This document shows positions 36,401 to 47,223 of a stretch of 64,000 bases of DNA, one piece after another. A program made the position numbers and the translations under genes. The notes beneath the pieces were generated by a model. The model saw nothing but the letters and a program-made list of their open reading frames with translations. It made no database searches and was not told the origin of the DNA. How positions within the stretch are numbered: the stretch's first letter is position 1; each line of letters starts with the position of its first letter. This stretch comes from Stenomitos frigidus ULC18 (GTDB taxonomy: Bacteria > Cyanobacteriota > Cyanobacteriia > Leptolyngbyales > Leptolyngbyaceae): the NCBI RefSeq assembly GCF_003003795.1, contig NZ_PVWK01000124.1, positions 34,393-98,392 on the forward strand, in the 5' to 3' direction.

Positions 36401-36453
36401 CATGACAGTAAAAAGCACCGATCTAAGTTAGATCGGTGCTTTTTACTGTCATG
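36401..36453. terminator. Bidirectional terminator between psbJ and psaI
   Basis: Two perfectly complementary 26-base arms (36401-36426 and 36428-36453) surround one base. The inner part pairs AAAAAGCACCGATCTAA with TTAGATCGGTGCTTTTT. A- and T-tracts on opposite sides allow termination in both directions. Confidence 0.9.
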
Positions 36454-36482
36454 AGCAATGGTGAGCTTTAGCGATGATGCTC

Positions 36483-36611
36483 TTAAATGCCGCTTGGATC
36501 TTCACGTTCAATATAAAGAAACAGAAGACCAAAGACTACTGCAGGGAGTAGCCAGGTAACAACTGGGATGAGGATCCAGGGTAAGAACGAAGCTGCGTAT
36601 GAACCTGTCAT
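36483..36611 (-). CDS. psaI: Photosystem I reaction center subunit VIII
   Basis: A 42-residue single-helix protein ([18 protein letters not shown]..) that matches PsaI by its [14 protein letters not shown] start and [11 protein letters not shown] end. PsaI helps hold PsaL and the PSI trimer or tetramer interface. It lies convergent to psbJ across the bidirectional terminator. It is separated from the large gene upstream on the same strand. Confidence 0.95.
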   Translation of the reverse strand: MTGSYAASFLPWILIPVVTWLLPAVVFGLLFLYIEREDPSGI

Positions 36612-36828
36612 AACAAGTTTCCTATCTAGATTTAAGTGGTTCCAAAACTGACTCTACTGCGAAGCGGGGACAAGTTTGGTACTTCTAATCTTTCTTAATA
36701 TTTAGTGTGGTTAGGAGTGAGGAGTCAGCAGTCTAAAGGCGTTTTTAGTGCTTAGAAGAACGCAGATCGCTGACCACGAAAACTCTCTCAAAAACTCAAG
36801 ACTGCTCCTCTCATCTTTCTTGAAGCCT

Positions 36829-39336
36829 CTAATCACTAAAGTCGTCTAACGAAACGTTTGGCAGATCGGGTGGAACGACGAGGCGATCGATGGTGACTTT
36901 ATGGCTTTCACGATGAGTGTGCATTTCAACTGCGATCGCTTCAAAGCGCAGTTTGACGCTACCAAACGGCACTGTCAAAGGCATCATGGCTTCTAAATCA
37001 CCGAGCCCATTAGGCAGAAAATCGACGAGCCAACGAGGGCCATCAAGCAACGAACGGGTTTGGCGATCGGTGATCCAAAGTTTGACATAAATTCGAGGCA
37101 GCAGATTGGGTAGCTTGACACGAATATTGATGGGTTTACCAGCAGTCAACTCCCCAGTTGTGACATCCAGCGTCGGCATGGGCACAGGGTCATCAGCTGA
37201 TAAAACCAGTGCACTGGGCGGTTCGCTTAAGGGCACTGGCTCACTTGTGTGGGTGGGTTGGTTTCGCCGCCGTTCGTTTTGAGGGGGCACGTCATCAACC
37301 ACAATTTCATCACTTAGCGATCGCGCCTCAGCATCAAAGGGAGCCGCTGTCGCTGAGGGTGAAGGACTGCCGGGTGCTAAATTGGCTTTGAGCATGGCTG
37401 ATAGCTCAGTATCAGTCGCGAGAGAGGCAAGCCGTGTGAGAAACCGATCTTGCAGCTTGAGTGATTGAAACGCCATATGCGTTGGCGATGGCAAGTCTAA
37501 CGGAGTGCTTTCAGTGCTGTCAGTATTGACGTCCTTTAAAGTTTCAGCATCCACAGGTTTGGGCGGTTTTGTTCCAGCCGTATCTCCTAGCTGATCAGGC
37601 GGGCTATCTAATCCTTTAGCGTCTTTGTCAGCTGCTACCGTGTCGCCTATAGCGATCGATGCAGACGGCAGATCTGTAGATGGCGTTTGCTCTGGTGTCT
37701 CTAGATTCAGTGCTGCATCCTCTGATGCTAGTGGGGTGACCTCCGTCGTCAGCTTGAAGACAGGCAAATCGAGTGCTTTAGAGCGAGCCTGATCGGGATC
37801 GGGCTGATAAAGCCTGGGTGGTAGTGGCTGACCGGCCAGCGATGGGAAGCGTGGTGGTTGCTCTGGTGGCGGTTCCACTACAGCCAAGTTGAGGAACGAT
37901 AAGTCGATGGATGGGGTTGCTTGCTCTTTCAAACGAGACGTTAGCTCTAAGGGGAGATCAATGCGATCCTCATCATCCACTTCAATCGTGAGGGCTTCAT
38001 GCAGCTTGGTGAGTTCTCCCACCAGTGCATTCGGGTCAACGGTAATGGAGAATGCCTGGGTGAGCAGCGCGATCGCTGATTCTGTTTGAGCGTCGACTGG
38101 CTCTGCGAGGGTGCCATGCAAGAGCACTTCCCCTAAAACAAGGTGGGTGACAAACGTCTCAGGCAGCGAGAACGAAAACGTGAACGAGTAAGGCAAGGAA
38201 GACTGAGACAAGCGTTGCCGATCGCTAACTAAAACCTGCAGGCTTTGAGGATCACGGAGGCAAAGTTGGACTTCCTGCGCAGTTGCGCCCACCAGATTGA
38301 GTGAGATGTCCGTTTCCCACGGAGCATGGCTTAAGTCCTCGGGCAGTGTGGGTATGGTGACGTCATGAGGTGATGGCGATGGCATCGGCGCAACCGATAC
38401 CTGTCCAGACAATGTGATCACTTCGCCTCGCGCAGCCACAAAGGCGGATTGGTTGAGCGTGAGTACAAATGTTTCATTGGCTGCCAGCGTGTACCCTACT
38501 GATGATGGTCGATCGCTGATGGCGTCTGGCTCATCTGAGCGATTTACAGAGGCAGTTGGCGTCATTGTCGTTGGTTCATCGCTAGCGGGATCAAGCGTCT
38601 CTACTGCATCTATAGACGTCGGAGCATCCGCTATCGTGGCCAGATCAAAGTCCTGAAGGATATCATCAACCAATCGCTCAGACATCTGTTCAGCAACTTG
38701 AAAGAGGCGATCCATTGAAGCCGCCAGAATTTCGGCAACTTCTGGCGGTAAAGTATTCGCTGGCGATAACGTCTCTGGCTGATCAGGCTTCGTTGCGTTT
38801 GACAGAGACGCATCAGCCACTGATGCCGCGAACGCTTGAGTATCTACAGACGCTGACTCCACCTCGTTGGTCGGCGCAGCAGCGCGTTCCGACGTTGGCA
38901 TTGCGTCCTGAGCCTGTTGGGACGCGTCTATCACTGACAGCGTATGTGGTGATGTCCAGTCATGCTCCCAGTCTTCTTCTGATTCTTGTGCGACCACTTG
39001 CAGCTTGATAGCATAGGGCTGTGCGCCTGTGATCAGGTCTGTCATCAAGTCTGCGGGTGAACAACTCAGTTCCCATTGTCCCGGTTCAAGGTGGGTGAAT
39101 GGAATTACAACCATCAAACCATCATGATTCGTGCGGCAAGACCGCTTTTGCACTCGGCGCTTAGGCGGCACTTCTGCAGTTGCCAAGTGAGCAATACGGG
39201 TGTCAATCGTTGCGTTGACGTTATTTGAGCGAGCAACAATGCGATAACGTCCCTCCAGAATCTCGACGTCTGGTGAATCCAGGGGAAGCCAGGAGCGATC
39301 GCCCTCTTTTTGTAATAAAAATTCCCAGTGTTCCAT
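36829..39336 (-). CDS. Large acidic proline/serine-rich unknown protein
   Basis: An 835-residue protein conserved, to my recollection, in cyanobacteria but without a known role. The N-terminus MEHWEFLLQKEGDRSWLPLDSPDVEILEGRYRIVA (start ATG 39336; open to 39369) and a beta-rich first 120 residues look folded. A long acidic, Ser/Thr/Pro-rich middle (about 130-700) contains islands with hydrophobic beta strands (about 290-440). The C-terminal 130 residues (PTLDVTTGELTAGKPINIRVKLPNLLPRIYVKLWITDRQTRSLLDGPRWL) look like an Ig-like beta domain. No signal peptide or helix is seen. It may be a large scaffold; I cannot name a function. Confidence 0.8.
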   Translation of the reverse strand: MEHWEFLLQKEGDRSWLPLDSPDVEILEGRYRIVARSNNVNATIDTRIAHLATAEVPPKRRVQKRSCRTNHDGLMVVIPFTHLEPGQWELSCSPADLMTDLITGAQPYAIKLQVVAQESEEDWEHDWTSPHTLSVIDASQQAQDAMPTSERAAAPTNEVESASVDTQAFAASVADASLSNATKPDQPETLSPANTLPPEVAEILAASMDRLFQVAEQMSERLVDDILQDFDLATIADAPTSIDAVETLDPASDEPTTMTPTASVNRSDEPDAISDRPSSVGYTLAANETFVLTLNQSAFVAARGEVITLSGQVSVAPMPSPSPHDVTIPTLPEDLSHAPWETDISLNLVGATAQEVQLCLRDPQSLQVLVSDRQRLSQSSLPYSFTFSFSLPETFVTHLVLGEVLLHGTLAEPVDAQTESAIALLTQAFSITVDPNALVGELTKLHEALTIEVDDEDRIDLPLELTSRLKEQATPSIDLSFLNLAVVEPPPEQPPRFPSLAGQPLPPRLYQPDPDQARSKALDLPVFKLTTEVTPLASEDAALNLETPEQTPSTDLPSASIAIGDTVAADKDAKGLDSPPDQLGDTAGTKPPKPVDAETLKDVNTDSTESTPLDLPSPTHMAFQSLKLQDRFLTRLASLATDTELSAMLKANLAPGSPSPSATAAPFDAEARSLSDEIVVDDVPPQNERRRNQPTHTSEPVPLSEPPSALVLSADDPVPMPTLDVTTGELTAGKPINIRVKLPNLLPRIYVKLWITDRQTRSLLDGPRWLVDFLPNGLGDLEAMMPLTVPFGSVKLRFEAIAVEMHTHRESHKVTIDRLVVPPDLPNVSLDDFSD

Positions 39337-39573
39337 CTCACACCCACGCCGAAGCTCTGTTAGACTCACTGTCGAAAAACCACTATCGCAAAAATCACTG
39401 CCGCAAAACGCTATATCTGGTGCTTGGGAATGATTTTACTCCCATCTTAAGCTTCTGATAATACCTAAATATAGTGGACTGCTCCAGAAATTTTACATTC
39501 TGCTGAAATTTGGTTTTCAACCGATTCCGCCAATCGTGATGACCTTGGCGGGTTATGTTACTGATTTGGAGCT

Positions 39574-39586
39574 CATTGTCCATAGA
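39574..39586 (+). repeat. 13-mer CATTGTCCATAGA, copy 3
   Basis: An exact copy of the word found twice in the ndhF3 leader (24241, 24412), here about 240 bases upstream of the minus-strand large unknown gene. The intergenic 39337-39675 shows no gene. Confidence 0.5.
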
Positions 39587-39675
39587 ACCATTCATGTAGC
39601 AGCTCTGCAGAAGAACTCAACAGCGTTGAAAGGTTAACCCTATGAGTGCCTTAAGCGGTGCGATCGACAACGTGC

Positions 39676-39975
39676 TTACAAGCGGGCAAAAAATCTAGTC
39701 AAGCGCACCATTGTTGATAGTACTGACTGCACGGTGCCGGCCTTGTTGACCTCTTGTCGCAGATGCTGCATCTGTGCCACGTCCTCAGGGGTACAAATGA
39801 CTTCGCTTTCTAGAAGGCGACAGCGAATTTCAGAAAAGGTCATCATCGCTTTGTCTAGATCGTCCTTAAGCTGCATTTTGCCGTCTAAGTCAGCTTCCAT
39901 ATATCGAATATCAAGCTCGTTCATTACAGCAGACGCTGTTTGTAGAAAGAGAGTATTGCTGTCAGTCATAGCCAA
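39676..39975 (-). CDS. Unknown 99-residue helical protein
   Basis: A small acidic, mostly alpha-helical protein (FLQTASAVMNELDIRYMEADL..LKDDLDKAMMTFSEIRCRLLE) without membrane segments. I do not recognise a family. It starts 16 bases after the stop of the lipoprotein gene, so the two are probably one operon. An alternative start two codons in (39969) is possible. Confidence 0.7.
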   Translation of the reverse strand: MAMTDSNTLFLQTASAVMNELDIRYMEADLDGKMQLKDDLDKAMMTFSEIRCRLLESEVICTPEDVAQMQHLRQEVNKAGTVQSVLSTMVRLTRFFARL

Positions 39976-39991
39976 GCCACTTGAGTGAGGT

Positions 39992-40984
39992 TTATTTCTT
40001 TACCGTGATCGCTGACGTGGTTTTCCGGCGATTCGCCACGGCAGTGTTGACTTGATCGAGTGCTAACGTCGCTGCACCTTGCCATAGCGGGTCTTGCTTG
40101 ATTTCACCAATCACGCTCGCTGTTTTGGCGCTCAGAAACCCAAAATCACGTCCACTAATTGCTGCTGCTGTATTGAGAATGCGGGGTACTAGTAGGTTGA
40201 TGTCGTTGAGTTCTAGCTTGTCGTAGCGATTCACTAATTGCCCTAATTCTTTGCCGAGTATTGCTGCTTTTAAGCATTGGGCAAGCGTTGTTTCCAACAA
40301 TTTTTGTTCTTGTAGCTTTACCTGCTGCCACTCGGCCATCACCTCACCCACCTGATTTTCGATGTCGCGTAGCTTGTCGCGTGATGCTTGCGGACTGGCC
40401 TCTACCGAACCGTAGCTCGTTTTAACTTGCGCTTGGAGCGTCTGATACGCTTGGCGCTGCTTACGCAGTTTGACCACGATCGCATTCCGGTAGCGGTAGA
40501 GCACTGGCGGGTTTTTGCTGACCGCATCGGCAAACAGCGCCATTTGTACCGTAAGGGTTTTGGCATGCTCTGCTGATTGGCGAACATCATCCACTGCCAG
40601 CAAATTGCCTGCATCCAGCTTGTCAAAAATGGCGGCAAAGTTTTCGTATTGGTTGCGCAGATCAGCTGTGAATGTCTTCCATTGAGGATCATCAGGTGGT
40701 TTAAAGGGATCGATCGCCAGATCAATCAAAGCAGCATTAATGTCACTACGCGAGTTCAAAATACCAGTGACAAAATCACTACGGACTTCAACGGTCGATC
40801 GGGGTGGTGGCTCGAGTTCTTGTTTCCGCATGTCGTCGATCGCCTGAATCGCCAAGAGCGACTCTGCTTTGAACTGAGTCGCTGCTCCCTGAATTGCCCG
40901 CGCTTTCTCCACGTTGCAGCCTGTCAGCAGACCACTACCAACGACGAGACAATAGGCAAGCAAGGAGTTTTGGAAACGCTTCAT
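39992..40984 (-). CDS. Unknown lipoprotein, alpha-helical
   Basis: The 330-residue protein has a clear lipoprotein signal (LLAYCLVVGSGLLTGC, lipobox LTGC, Cys23). The rest is almost entirely helical and Gln/Ala/Lys-rich (LRNQYENFAAIFDKLDAGNLL, LRKQRQAYQTLQAQVKTSYG, VMAEWQQVKLQEQKLLETTL), suggesting a coiled-coil or helical bundle exposed in the periplasm. Family unknown to me. It precedes the 99-residue gene by 16 bases; a link in function is only suggested by that spacing. Confidence 0.8.
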   Translation of the reverse strand: MKRFQNSLLAYCLVVGSGLLTGCNVEKARAIQGAATQFKAESLLAIQAIDDMRKQELEPPPRSTVEVRSDFVTGILNSRSDINAALIDLAIDPFKPPDDPQWKTFTADLRNQYENFAAIFDKLDAGNLLAVDDVRQSAEHAKTLTVQMALFADAVSKNPPVLYRYRNAIVVKLRKQRQAYQTLQAQVKTSYGSVEASPQASRDKLRDIENQVGEVMAEWQQVKLQEQKLLETTLAQCLKAAILGKELGQLVNRYDKLELNDINLLVPRILNTAAAISGRDFGFLSAKTASVIGEIKQDPLWQGAATLALDQVNTAVANRRKTTSAITVKK

Positions 40985-41091
40985 TTCATGTTTTGGGAAA
41001 GAGATTGCGACGCAACAGTAGTAATTGATTGTAGGAGAAAAATCAACTTCAGCTTAAAAGTAGCAAAGCCTGCTGCTACCAGCAAACTAGA

Positions 41092-41508
41092 TTAGCTACC
41101 CATAAGATGAACGACTAACTCACGCATATGACCGTTTTGCCGATGCTCCCACACATAAATGCCTTGCCAGATGCCCAGAGCCAAACGTCCATTAGTGATT
41201 GGAATTTGCTCAGAAGTGCTGGTCAGTGCTGTACGAATGTGGGCAGGCATATCGTCGGGTCCTTCCGTACTGTGGATGTAGTGCGCCCCTTCAGGCACCA
41301 ACTTAGACAGGAAGTGCTCTAAATCTTTCAACACGTCCGGATCAGCATTTTCCTGAATCAAGAGGCTGGCAGAGGTGTGACGCAGAAACAAGGTGCATAG
41401 ACCCGTTTCAATCTGCGATTCGGCTACGATCACTTGTACCTTTTGTGTGATCCGGCAGAGCGATTTGCCTGTTGTTGAGAGCTTAAGTACCTGCTGGTGT
41501 TGATGCAT
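41092..41508 (-). CDS. YjbQ/UPF0047 family protein
   Basis: The 138-residue protein matches the YjbQ family by TGLCTLFLRHTSASLLIQENADPDVLKDLE, YIHSTEGPDDMPAHIRTAL and LGIWQGIYVWEHR. Members form a small barrel with a His-rich metal-like site (HTSAS, HxR) and have been reported to show weak thiamine-phosphate synthase activity; the cellular role is open. The ATG at 41508 (MHQHQQVLKL) fits the family; the frame reads on to 41547. Confidence 0.9.
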   Translation of the reverse strand: MHQHQQVLKLSTTGKSLCRITQKVQVIVAESQIETGLCTLFLRHTSASLLIQENADPDVLKDLEHFLSKLVPEGAHYIHSTEGPDDMPAHIRTALTSTSEQIPITNGRLALGIWQGIYVWEHRQNGHMRELVVHLMGS

Positions 41509-41544
41509 AAGGTGAGGTGAGAGGAGTGAGAGGTTCTTCTTAAG

Positions 41545-41579
41545 CAAAAGTCCCCCACTATGATAGCGAGGGACTTTTG
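41545..41579 (-). terminator. Rho-independent terminator of psaAB
   Basis: CAAAAGTCCC (41545-41554) pairs with GGGACTTTTG (41570-41579), 38 bases after the psaB stop on the minus strand. Confidence 0.85.
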
Positions 41580-41616
41580 TTAGAGTGCCTTACAGACCAA
41601 TGTTACTGGACGTGCG

Positions 41617-43845
41617 CTAGCCGAATTTTGCGGCTGTTGCAGAGATCAGGAAAGCGGCGTAGGTAAGGATGTAGCCAACTGTGAAGTGAGCTAGACCAAC
41701 CACACGAGCCTGGACGATCGAGAGCGCAACGGGCTTATCTTTCCAGCGAACCAGGTTCGCCAGAGGGGTGCGCTCATGTGCCCAAACCAATGTTTCGATC
41801 AGCTCTTGCCAGTAGCCTCTCCAGGAGATCAAGAACATGAAGCCCGTTGCCCACACCAGGTGTCCAAAGAGGAACATCCAGGACCAGACGGACAGGTTAT
41901 TCATGCCATACGGGTTGTACCCGTTGATGGTCGCACCGGAGTACAGCCAGAGGTAATCACGTAGCCAACCCATCAGATAGGTCGAGCTTTCGTTGAACTG
42001 AGACACGTTGCCAGACCAGACTGCAAGATGCTTCCAGTGCCAGTAGAACGTGACCCAGCCGATCGTGTTCAGCATCCAGAACATCGCCAGGTAGAACGAA
42101 TCCCACGCCGAGATGTCACAAGTGCCGCCCCGTCCAGGACCATCGCAAGGAAACGCATAGCCGAAGTCTTTTTTGTCCGGCATCAGCTTAGAACCCCGTG
42201 CATCCAGCGCACCCTTGACCAAGATCAGGGTGGTGGTGTGCAGACCCAGAGCGATCGCATGGTGAACCAAGAAATCGCCAGGACCAATGGTAAGGAACAA
42301 GGAGTTCGTGCCGCTGTTAATGGCATCCAACCAACCGGGCAACCAGACGTTACCGTAGTTGGGCCAAGCAGTGGTCGCGATACTGTCTGGGTTCGACAAC
42401 AGCGTACCCATGCCATACAGCACTTTACCGTGAGACGCCTGAATGAACTGTGCAAACACAGGCTCAATCAGAATTTGCTTCTCAGGTGTGCCAAAAGCAA
42501 CTACCACATCGTTGTGAACGTACAGACCCAGAGTGTGGAAGCCGAGGAACAGCGAAACCCAGCTCAGGTGAGAGATGATGGCTTCTTTATGCTGCAAGAC
42601 GCGATCCAACACGTTGCCTTTGTTCTGATCTGGGTCGTAATCTCGTACCCAGAAGATGGCTCCGTGAGCAAACGCACCAACCATCAGGAACCCAGCAATG
42701 TACTGGTGATGGGTATACAGTGCAGCCTGCGTCGTGAAGTCCTTCGCCAGGAAGGCGTAGGGTGGCAGCGCATACATGTGCTGCGCGACCAGAGACGTAA
42801 TCACGCCCAATGCAGCCAGGTGGATACCCAACTGGAAGTGCAGGGAGTTGTTGTAGGTTTCGTACAGACCCTGGTGAGGCAGATTGAACTGACCTTCAGT
42901 CATAGAGCCAAAGAGACCAGACTTTGCGTCCAGCATTTCTTTGATGCTATGACCGATACCAAAGTTGGTACGGTACATGTGACCAGCAACAATGAACAGG
43001 ACAGCGATCGCCAGATGGTGGTGCGCCATATCTGTCAACCAAAGCGATTCGGTCTGTGGATGGAAACCACCCAGGAAGGTGAGAATCGCCGTACCAGCAC
43101 CTTGAGATGTGCCAAACACATGCCCAGGAGTGTCGGGGTTTTCAGCATACACGCCCCAGTTGCCACTGAAGAAGGGAGCCAAACCGGCTGGATGTGGCGG
43201 AGTAGACAGGAAGTTATCCCAGCCTACGTGCTGTCCGCGAGCTTCGGGGATGGCCACATGAATCAAGTGACCTGCCCAAGCCAGCGAACTAACGCCGAAC
43301 AGACCAGCCAGGTGGTGATTGAGTCGTGATTCAGCATTCTTAAACCAAGCCAGCGAGGGGCGAAACTTGGGTTGCAAATGCAGCCAACCTGCAAAGAGGA
43401 AGACAGCCGACAGGATCAGGAGAAAGATCGAACCCGCGTAGAGTTCGCCATTGGTTCGCATCCCCTGCGTAAACCACCACTGGTAAACACCGGAGTAGGA
43501 AACATCAACCGGATAGTTTACCCCACCCTGCGTGAAGGCATCGACCGCTGGTTGACCGAATTGAGGGTCCCAAATCGCGTGGGCGATGGGACGGATGTTC
43601 AGCGGATCTTTGATCCACTGTTCAAAGTTGCCTTGCCACGCTACGTGGAATAGGAGACCAGATGTCCACAGGAAAATGATTGCCAGGTGACCGAAATGAG
43701 AGGCGAAAATCTTTTGGTAAAGATTCTCTTCCGTCATCCCGTCGTGGCTTTCAAAGTCGTGGGCAGTGGCGATCCCGTACCAAATCCGACGTGTTGTCGG
43801 ATCTTGAGCGAGGTCTTGGCTAAATTTGGGAAATTTAGTCGCCAT
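41617..43845 (-). CDS. psaB: Photosystem I core protein PsaB
   Basis: The 742-residue protein forms the PSI reaction-centre heterodimer with PsaA in the thylakoid. It starts [20 protein letters not shown] and contains the FX cluster loop [18 protein letters not shown], whose two Cys bind the 4Fe-4S cluster shared with PsaA, and eleven hydrophobic helices. It starts 24 bases after the psaA stop in the psaAB operon. Confidence 0.99.
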   Translation of the reverse strand: MATKFPKFSQDLAQDPTTRRIWYGIATAHDFESHDGMTEENLYQKIFASHFGHLAIIFLWTSGLLFHVAWQGNFEQWIKDPLNIRPIAHAIWDPQFGQPAVDAFTQGGVNYPVDVSYSGVYQWWFTQGMRTNGELYAGSIFLLILSAVFLFAGWLHLQPKFRPSLAWFKNAESRLNHHLAGLFGVSSLAWAGHLIHVAIPEARGQHVGWDNFLSTPPHPAGLAPFFSGNWGVYAENPDTPGHVFGTSQGAGTAILTFLGGFHPQTESLWLTDMAHHHLAIAVLFIVAGHMYRTNFGIGHSIKEMLDAKSGLFGSMTEGQFNLPHQGLYETYNNSLHFQLGIHLAALGVITSLVAQHMYALPPYAFLAKDFTTQAALYTHHQYIAGFLMVGAFAHGAIFWVRDYDPDQNKGNVLDRVLQHKEAIISHLSWVSLFLGFHTLGLYVHNDVVVAFGTPEKQILIEPVFAQFIQASHGKVLYGMGTLLSNPDSIATTAWPNYGNVWLPGWLDAINSGTNSLFLTIGPGDFLVHHAIALGLHTTTLILVKGALDARGSKLMPDKKDFGYAFPCDGPGRGGTCDISAWDSFYLAMFWMLNTIGWVTFYWHWKHLAVWSGNVSQFNESSTYLMGWLRDYLWLYSGATINGYNPYGMNNLSVWSWMFLFGHLVWATGFMFLISWRGYWQELIETLVWAHERTPLANLVRWKDKPVALSIVQARVVGLAHFTVGYILTYAAFLISATAAKFG

Positions 43846-43869
43846 AGTTCTACTTCGTTCTCCTCGCGC

Positions 43870-46125
43870 TTATCCAAGTGCCAGTGTACGAGCCAGGAAG
43901 AATGCCCACGTGGTGACAATTCCGCCCAGGAGATAGTGTGCTACCCCCACAGCCCGACCCTGAATGATGCTCAGTGCGCGGGGCTGAATTGCCGGGGCAA
44001 CCTTCAGCTTATTGTGCGCCCAAACAATCGATTCGATCAACTCTTGCCAGTAGCCGCGACCGCTAAACAGGAACATCAAGCTGAATGCCCACACAAAGTG
44101 CGCACCCAGGAAGAGTAAGCCGTAAGCCGAAAGCGCCGAACCGTAGGAGGTGATTACCTGCGTTGCTTGTGCCCAGAGGAAGTCGCGCAACCAACCGTTA
44201 ATGGTAATCGCACTCTGAGCAAAGTTACCGCCCGTAATGTGAGCCACCGTTCCATCTGGATTGACCGTCCCCCACACATCCGACTGCATCTTCCAACTGA
44301 AGTGGAAAATCACGATCGATAGTGAGTTGTACATCCAGAACAGACCGAGGAAAACGTGATCCCAACCAGAAACCTGGCAGGTGCCGCCGCGTCCAGGACC
44401 GTCGCAAGGGAAGCGGAAGCCCAGGTTCGCCTTGTCTGGAATCAGACGAGAGCTACGAGCGTACAGTACGCCTTTCAGCAGAATCAGCACTGTGACATGG
44501 ATGGTGAACGCATGGATATGGTGCACCAGGAAGTCTGCCGTGCCGAGAGCAATAGGCGCGATCGCCACCTTGCCAGCAATGGCAACCGTTTCACCACCAA
44601 ACACATAGCTAGCCGGAGCCAGTGCATTTGGAGCCGTGGTGCCAGGCGCTAAGGTATGCAGATTCTGAATCCACTGTGCAAACACCGGACGTAGCTGAAT
44701 CGCCGTATCCGAGAACATATCTTGAGGACGACCCAGTGCCCGCATCGTGTCGTTATGCACGTACAGACCAAAGCTATGGAAGCCCAGGAAGATTGAAACC
44801 CAGTTCAGGTGCGAAATAATCGCATCCCGGTGACGAAGCATACGATCGAGCAGATTGTTCTGATTCACGACCGGATCGTAGTCGCGCACCATAAAGATGG
44901 CACCGTGAGCCGCTCCACCAACGATGAAGAAGCCACCAAGCCACATGTGGTGAGTGAACAGAGACAACTGAGTCGCATAGTCCGTTGCCATATAAGGATA
45001 AGGAGGCATCGCGTACATATGCTGAGCAACGATGATGCTCAAAGAGCCAACCATTGCTAGATTGATCGCGAGTTGCGCATGCCAGGAAGTCGTCAGCACT
45101 TCATACAGACCTTTATGACCTTCGCCAGTAAAAGGACCTTTATGTGCTTCCAGAATTTCCTTGATGCTGTGCCCAATACCCCAGTTGGTGCGGTACTGAT
45201 GCCCTGCAATGATGAACAGAACCGCGATCGCCAAATGGTGATGTGCTGTATCTGACAGCCACAGACCACCTGTCACCGGATTCAAGCCACCTTTAAAGGT
45301 CAGAAAATCAGAATATTCTGCCCAATTCAGGGTGAAAAAGGGAGTTAAGCCCTTAGCAAAACTGGGATATAAATCCGCCATCAGCTTTGAGTTCAAGATG
45401 AACTCGTGGGGCAAGGGAATGTCTTTTGGAGCAACCCCTGCATCCAGCAGCTTGTTGATGGGCAACGAAACGTGTATCTGGTGACCGGCCCAACCCAACG
45501 AACCGAGACCAAACAAACCAGATAGGTGGTGGTTCAGCATCGACTCCACATTCTGGAACCATTCCAGCTTGGGTGCCCGCTTGTGGTAGTGGAACCAGCC
45601 CGCAAACAGCATCAGACCTGCCATGACCAGACCGCCGATCGCGGTGCAGTAAAGCTGGAAGCTGTTGGTGAAGCCAGACGCCCGCCACAGGTAGAAAAAG
45701 CCAGATGTAATTTGGATGCCGTGGAAACCGCCACCCACATCTGCATTCAAAATTTCTTGTCCGAAAATCGGCCAAACCACTTGAGCACTGGGCTTGATGC
45801 CAGTCGGGTTGGTCAACCAAGCCTCGTAGTTTGAAAACTTAGCGCCATGAAAATACATGCCGCTAAGCCAGATGAACACAACGGCAAGATGGCCGAAGTG
45901 AGCACTGAAAATTTTACGAGATACGTCTTCTAAGTCACTAGTATGGCTATCAAAATCGTGGGCGTTTGCGTGAAGATTCCAAATCCATGTGGTGGTTTTG
46001 GGACCTCTAGCCAGGGTGCGGTCAAAATGACCAGGCTGCGACCACTTCTCAAAAGAAGTCGGAACCGGATCTTTATCAACCACAATCCTTGCTTTCGCTT
46101 CGCGCTCCCGTGGAGTAATTGTCAT
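43870..46125 (-). CDS. psaA: Photosystem I core protein PsaA
   Basis: The 751-residue protein pairs with PsaB and binds P700, A0, A1 and FX. The FX loop [18 protein letters not shown] is intact. ATG 46125 ([19 protein letters not shown]) is chosen: it matches the family and has GGAG ten bases upstream; eight further codons are open to 46149. A candidate promoter lies about 260 bases upstream. Transcribed with psaB. Confidence 0.99.
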   Translation of the reverse strand: MTITPREREAKARIVVDKDPVPTSFEKWSQPGHFDRTLARGPKTTTWIWNLHANAHDFDSHTSDLEDVSRKIFSAHFGHLAVVFIWLSGMYFHGAKFSNYEAWLTNPTGIKPSAQVVWPIFGQEILNADVGGGFHGIQITSGFFYLWRASGFTNSFQLYCTAIGGLVMAGLMLFAGWFHYHKRAPKLEWFQNVESMLNHHLSGLFGLGSLGWAGHQIHVSLPINKLLDAGVAPKDIPLPHEFILNSKLMADLYPSFAKGLTPFFTLNWAEYSDFLTFKGGLNPVTGGLWLSDTAHHHLAIAVLFIIAGHQYRTNWGIGHSIKEILEAHKGPFTGEGHKGLYEVLTTSWHAQLAINLAMVGSLSIIVAQHMYAMPPYPYMATDYATQLSLFTHHMWLGGFFIVGGAAHGAIFMVRDYDPVVNQNNLLDRMLRHRDAIISHLNWVSIFLGFHSFGLYVHNDTMRALGRPQDMFSDTAIQLRPVFAQWIQNLHTLAPGTTAPNALAPASYVFGGETVAIAGKVAIAPIALGTADFLVHHIHAFTIHVTVLILLKGVLYARSSRLIPDKANLGFRFPCDGPGRGGTCQVSGWDHVFLGLFWMYNSLSIVIFHFSWKMQSDVWGTVNPDGTVAHITGGNFAQSAITINGWLRDFLWAQATQVITSYGSALSAYGLLFLGAHFVWAFSLMFLFSGRGYWQELIESIVWAHNKLKVAPAIQPRALSIIQGRAVGVAHYLLGGIVTTWAFFLARTLALG

Positions 46126-46382
46126 TGAGACTCTCCTCTCTCTAGACAAGGAACGAGGAATCCCCCCTGCCAGACACTGCCCTGACGCTTGAAAACAGTC
46201 TGTTGCTCAGGTGAGCAGCCATCAGGGGCGATTGGGAAACAAGATATGAATCCCAAACTCACTAGACGGCACGAAACTGCAATCAGCGATCGCAGTTCAA
46301 AGAACGGAATAAAGATCGCCATTAGAACCATGAAGGCTCCTTCTGACAATACAACTGGCCTGGTAGGGGTTCTCATCGTGTC

Positions 46383-46388
46383 ATTATA
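46383..46388 (-). promoter_or_regulatory. psaA: Candidate psaAB promoter -10 element
   Basis: On the minus strand TATAAT lies 258 bases before the psaA ATG, giving a leader of about 250 bases, similar to the long psaAB leader known from Synechocystis (recalled). No clear -35 hexamer is seen. From 46400 to 47223 no gene is supported; it contains scattered AT-rich sequence and a GTGCGCCCCTACGGG word (46908-46922). Confidence 0.45.
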
Positions 46389-47223
46389 TGACTCGTGTTA
46401 CGCCGAACCTGGACGCAATTAACAATAATTCAAACTCCTCTGAGTGCAGCTATAGGCGAGGTTGCAAATCTGAGCGAAACGAAAAAGTCAAGCCTCGCAG
46501 TCATTGCGTTCACAAAACTAAATCATACGAAATCTATATACATAATCCTTGTAAGCGCGACTCTGAACGCAAATAAAGGATTGAACTAACCCTATGAACA
46601 GAAGTCATTCAAATCTATAGATTGAGTGATCCCGACCTGCTATTTTCGGAGTCGTATCATTTCTTTCTCCTGGCAATAGTTCATTGAGAACTGTCAGAGA
46701 GAATCGTACAATAAGGTCTTTTTAAACAGTTCAGTGTTATTGACGTTGTAGTGCTGAGGAGATCTCTGGTAGACAAAGGCTCCATAGGAGCAGTTTTGAT
46801 CGCAAGGTTGACGGCTAGAGGGCAAAGCTCTGGCAAAGCCTGTCTTATCCAGCGGTAATTTTTTGCTTGGAAATCTCAAGATTGTGGATTAAATCAAATT
46901 GACAGGCCGTGCGCCCCTACGGGAAATCCGGAGTGATTAAATTCGTGTTCCTTAGAAAGTACCTGATACTTGCTTTATGAGATGTCTTCGAAAAGTACCT
47001 GTGTCGGCTAACGACCATGCAAAGACTGTGTTAGCGCCAGGCGGCGTTTGTATGGCGACGATCGCTGGCGGCGGTAAGATGGCAGGTGCTCACTCCCCTG
47101 CTGAGTAGCACCGAGACAACTCAAGCAAGCGCTAGCCAACCCTTTTTAGCGACGAAACTTTGCACGGGAGGCTTGGTCTTTTCCGCTATAGTTCCCTATG
47201 GGCAGCTTTTAGGAGTGGGTTTT

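Noticed and set aside
42028..43329. 433-codon open frame on the plus strand opposite psaB
   Set aside because: It lies fully antisense to a certain gene and its composition follows from the psaB codons; no motif is present.
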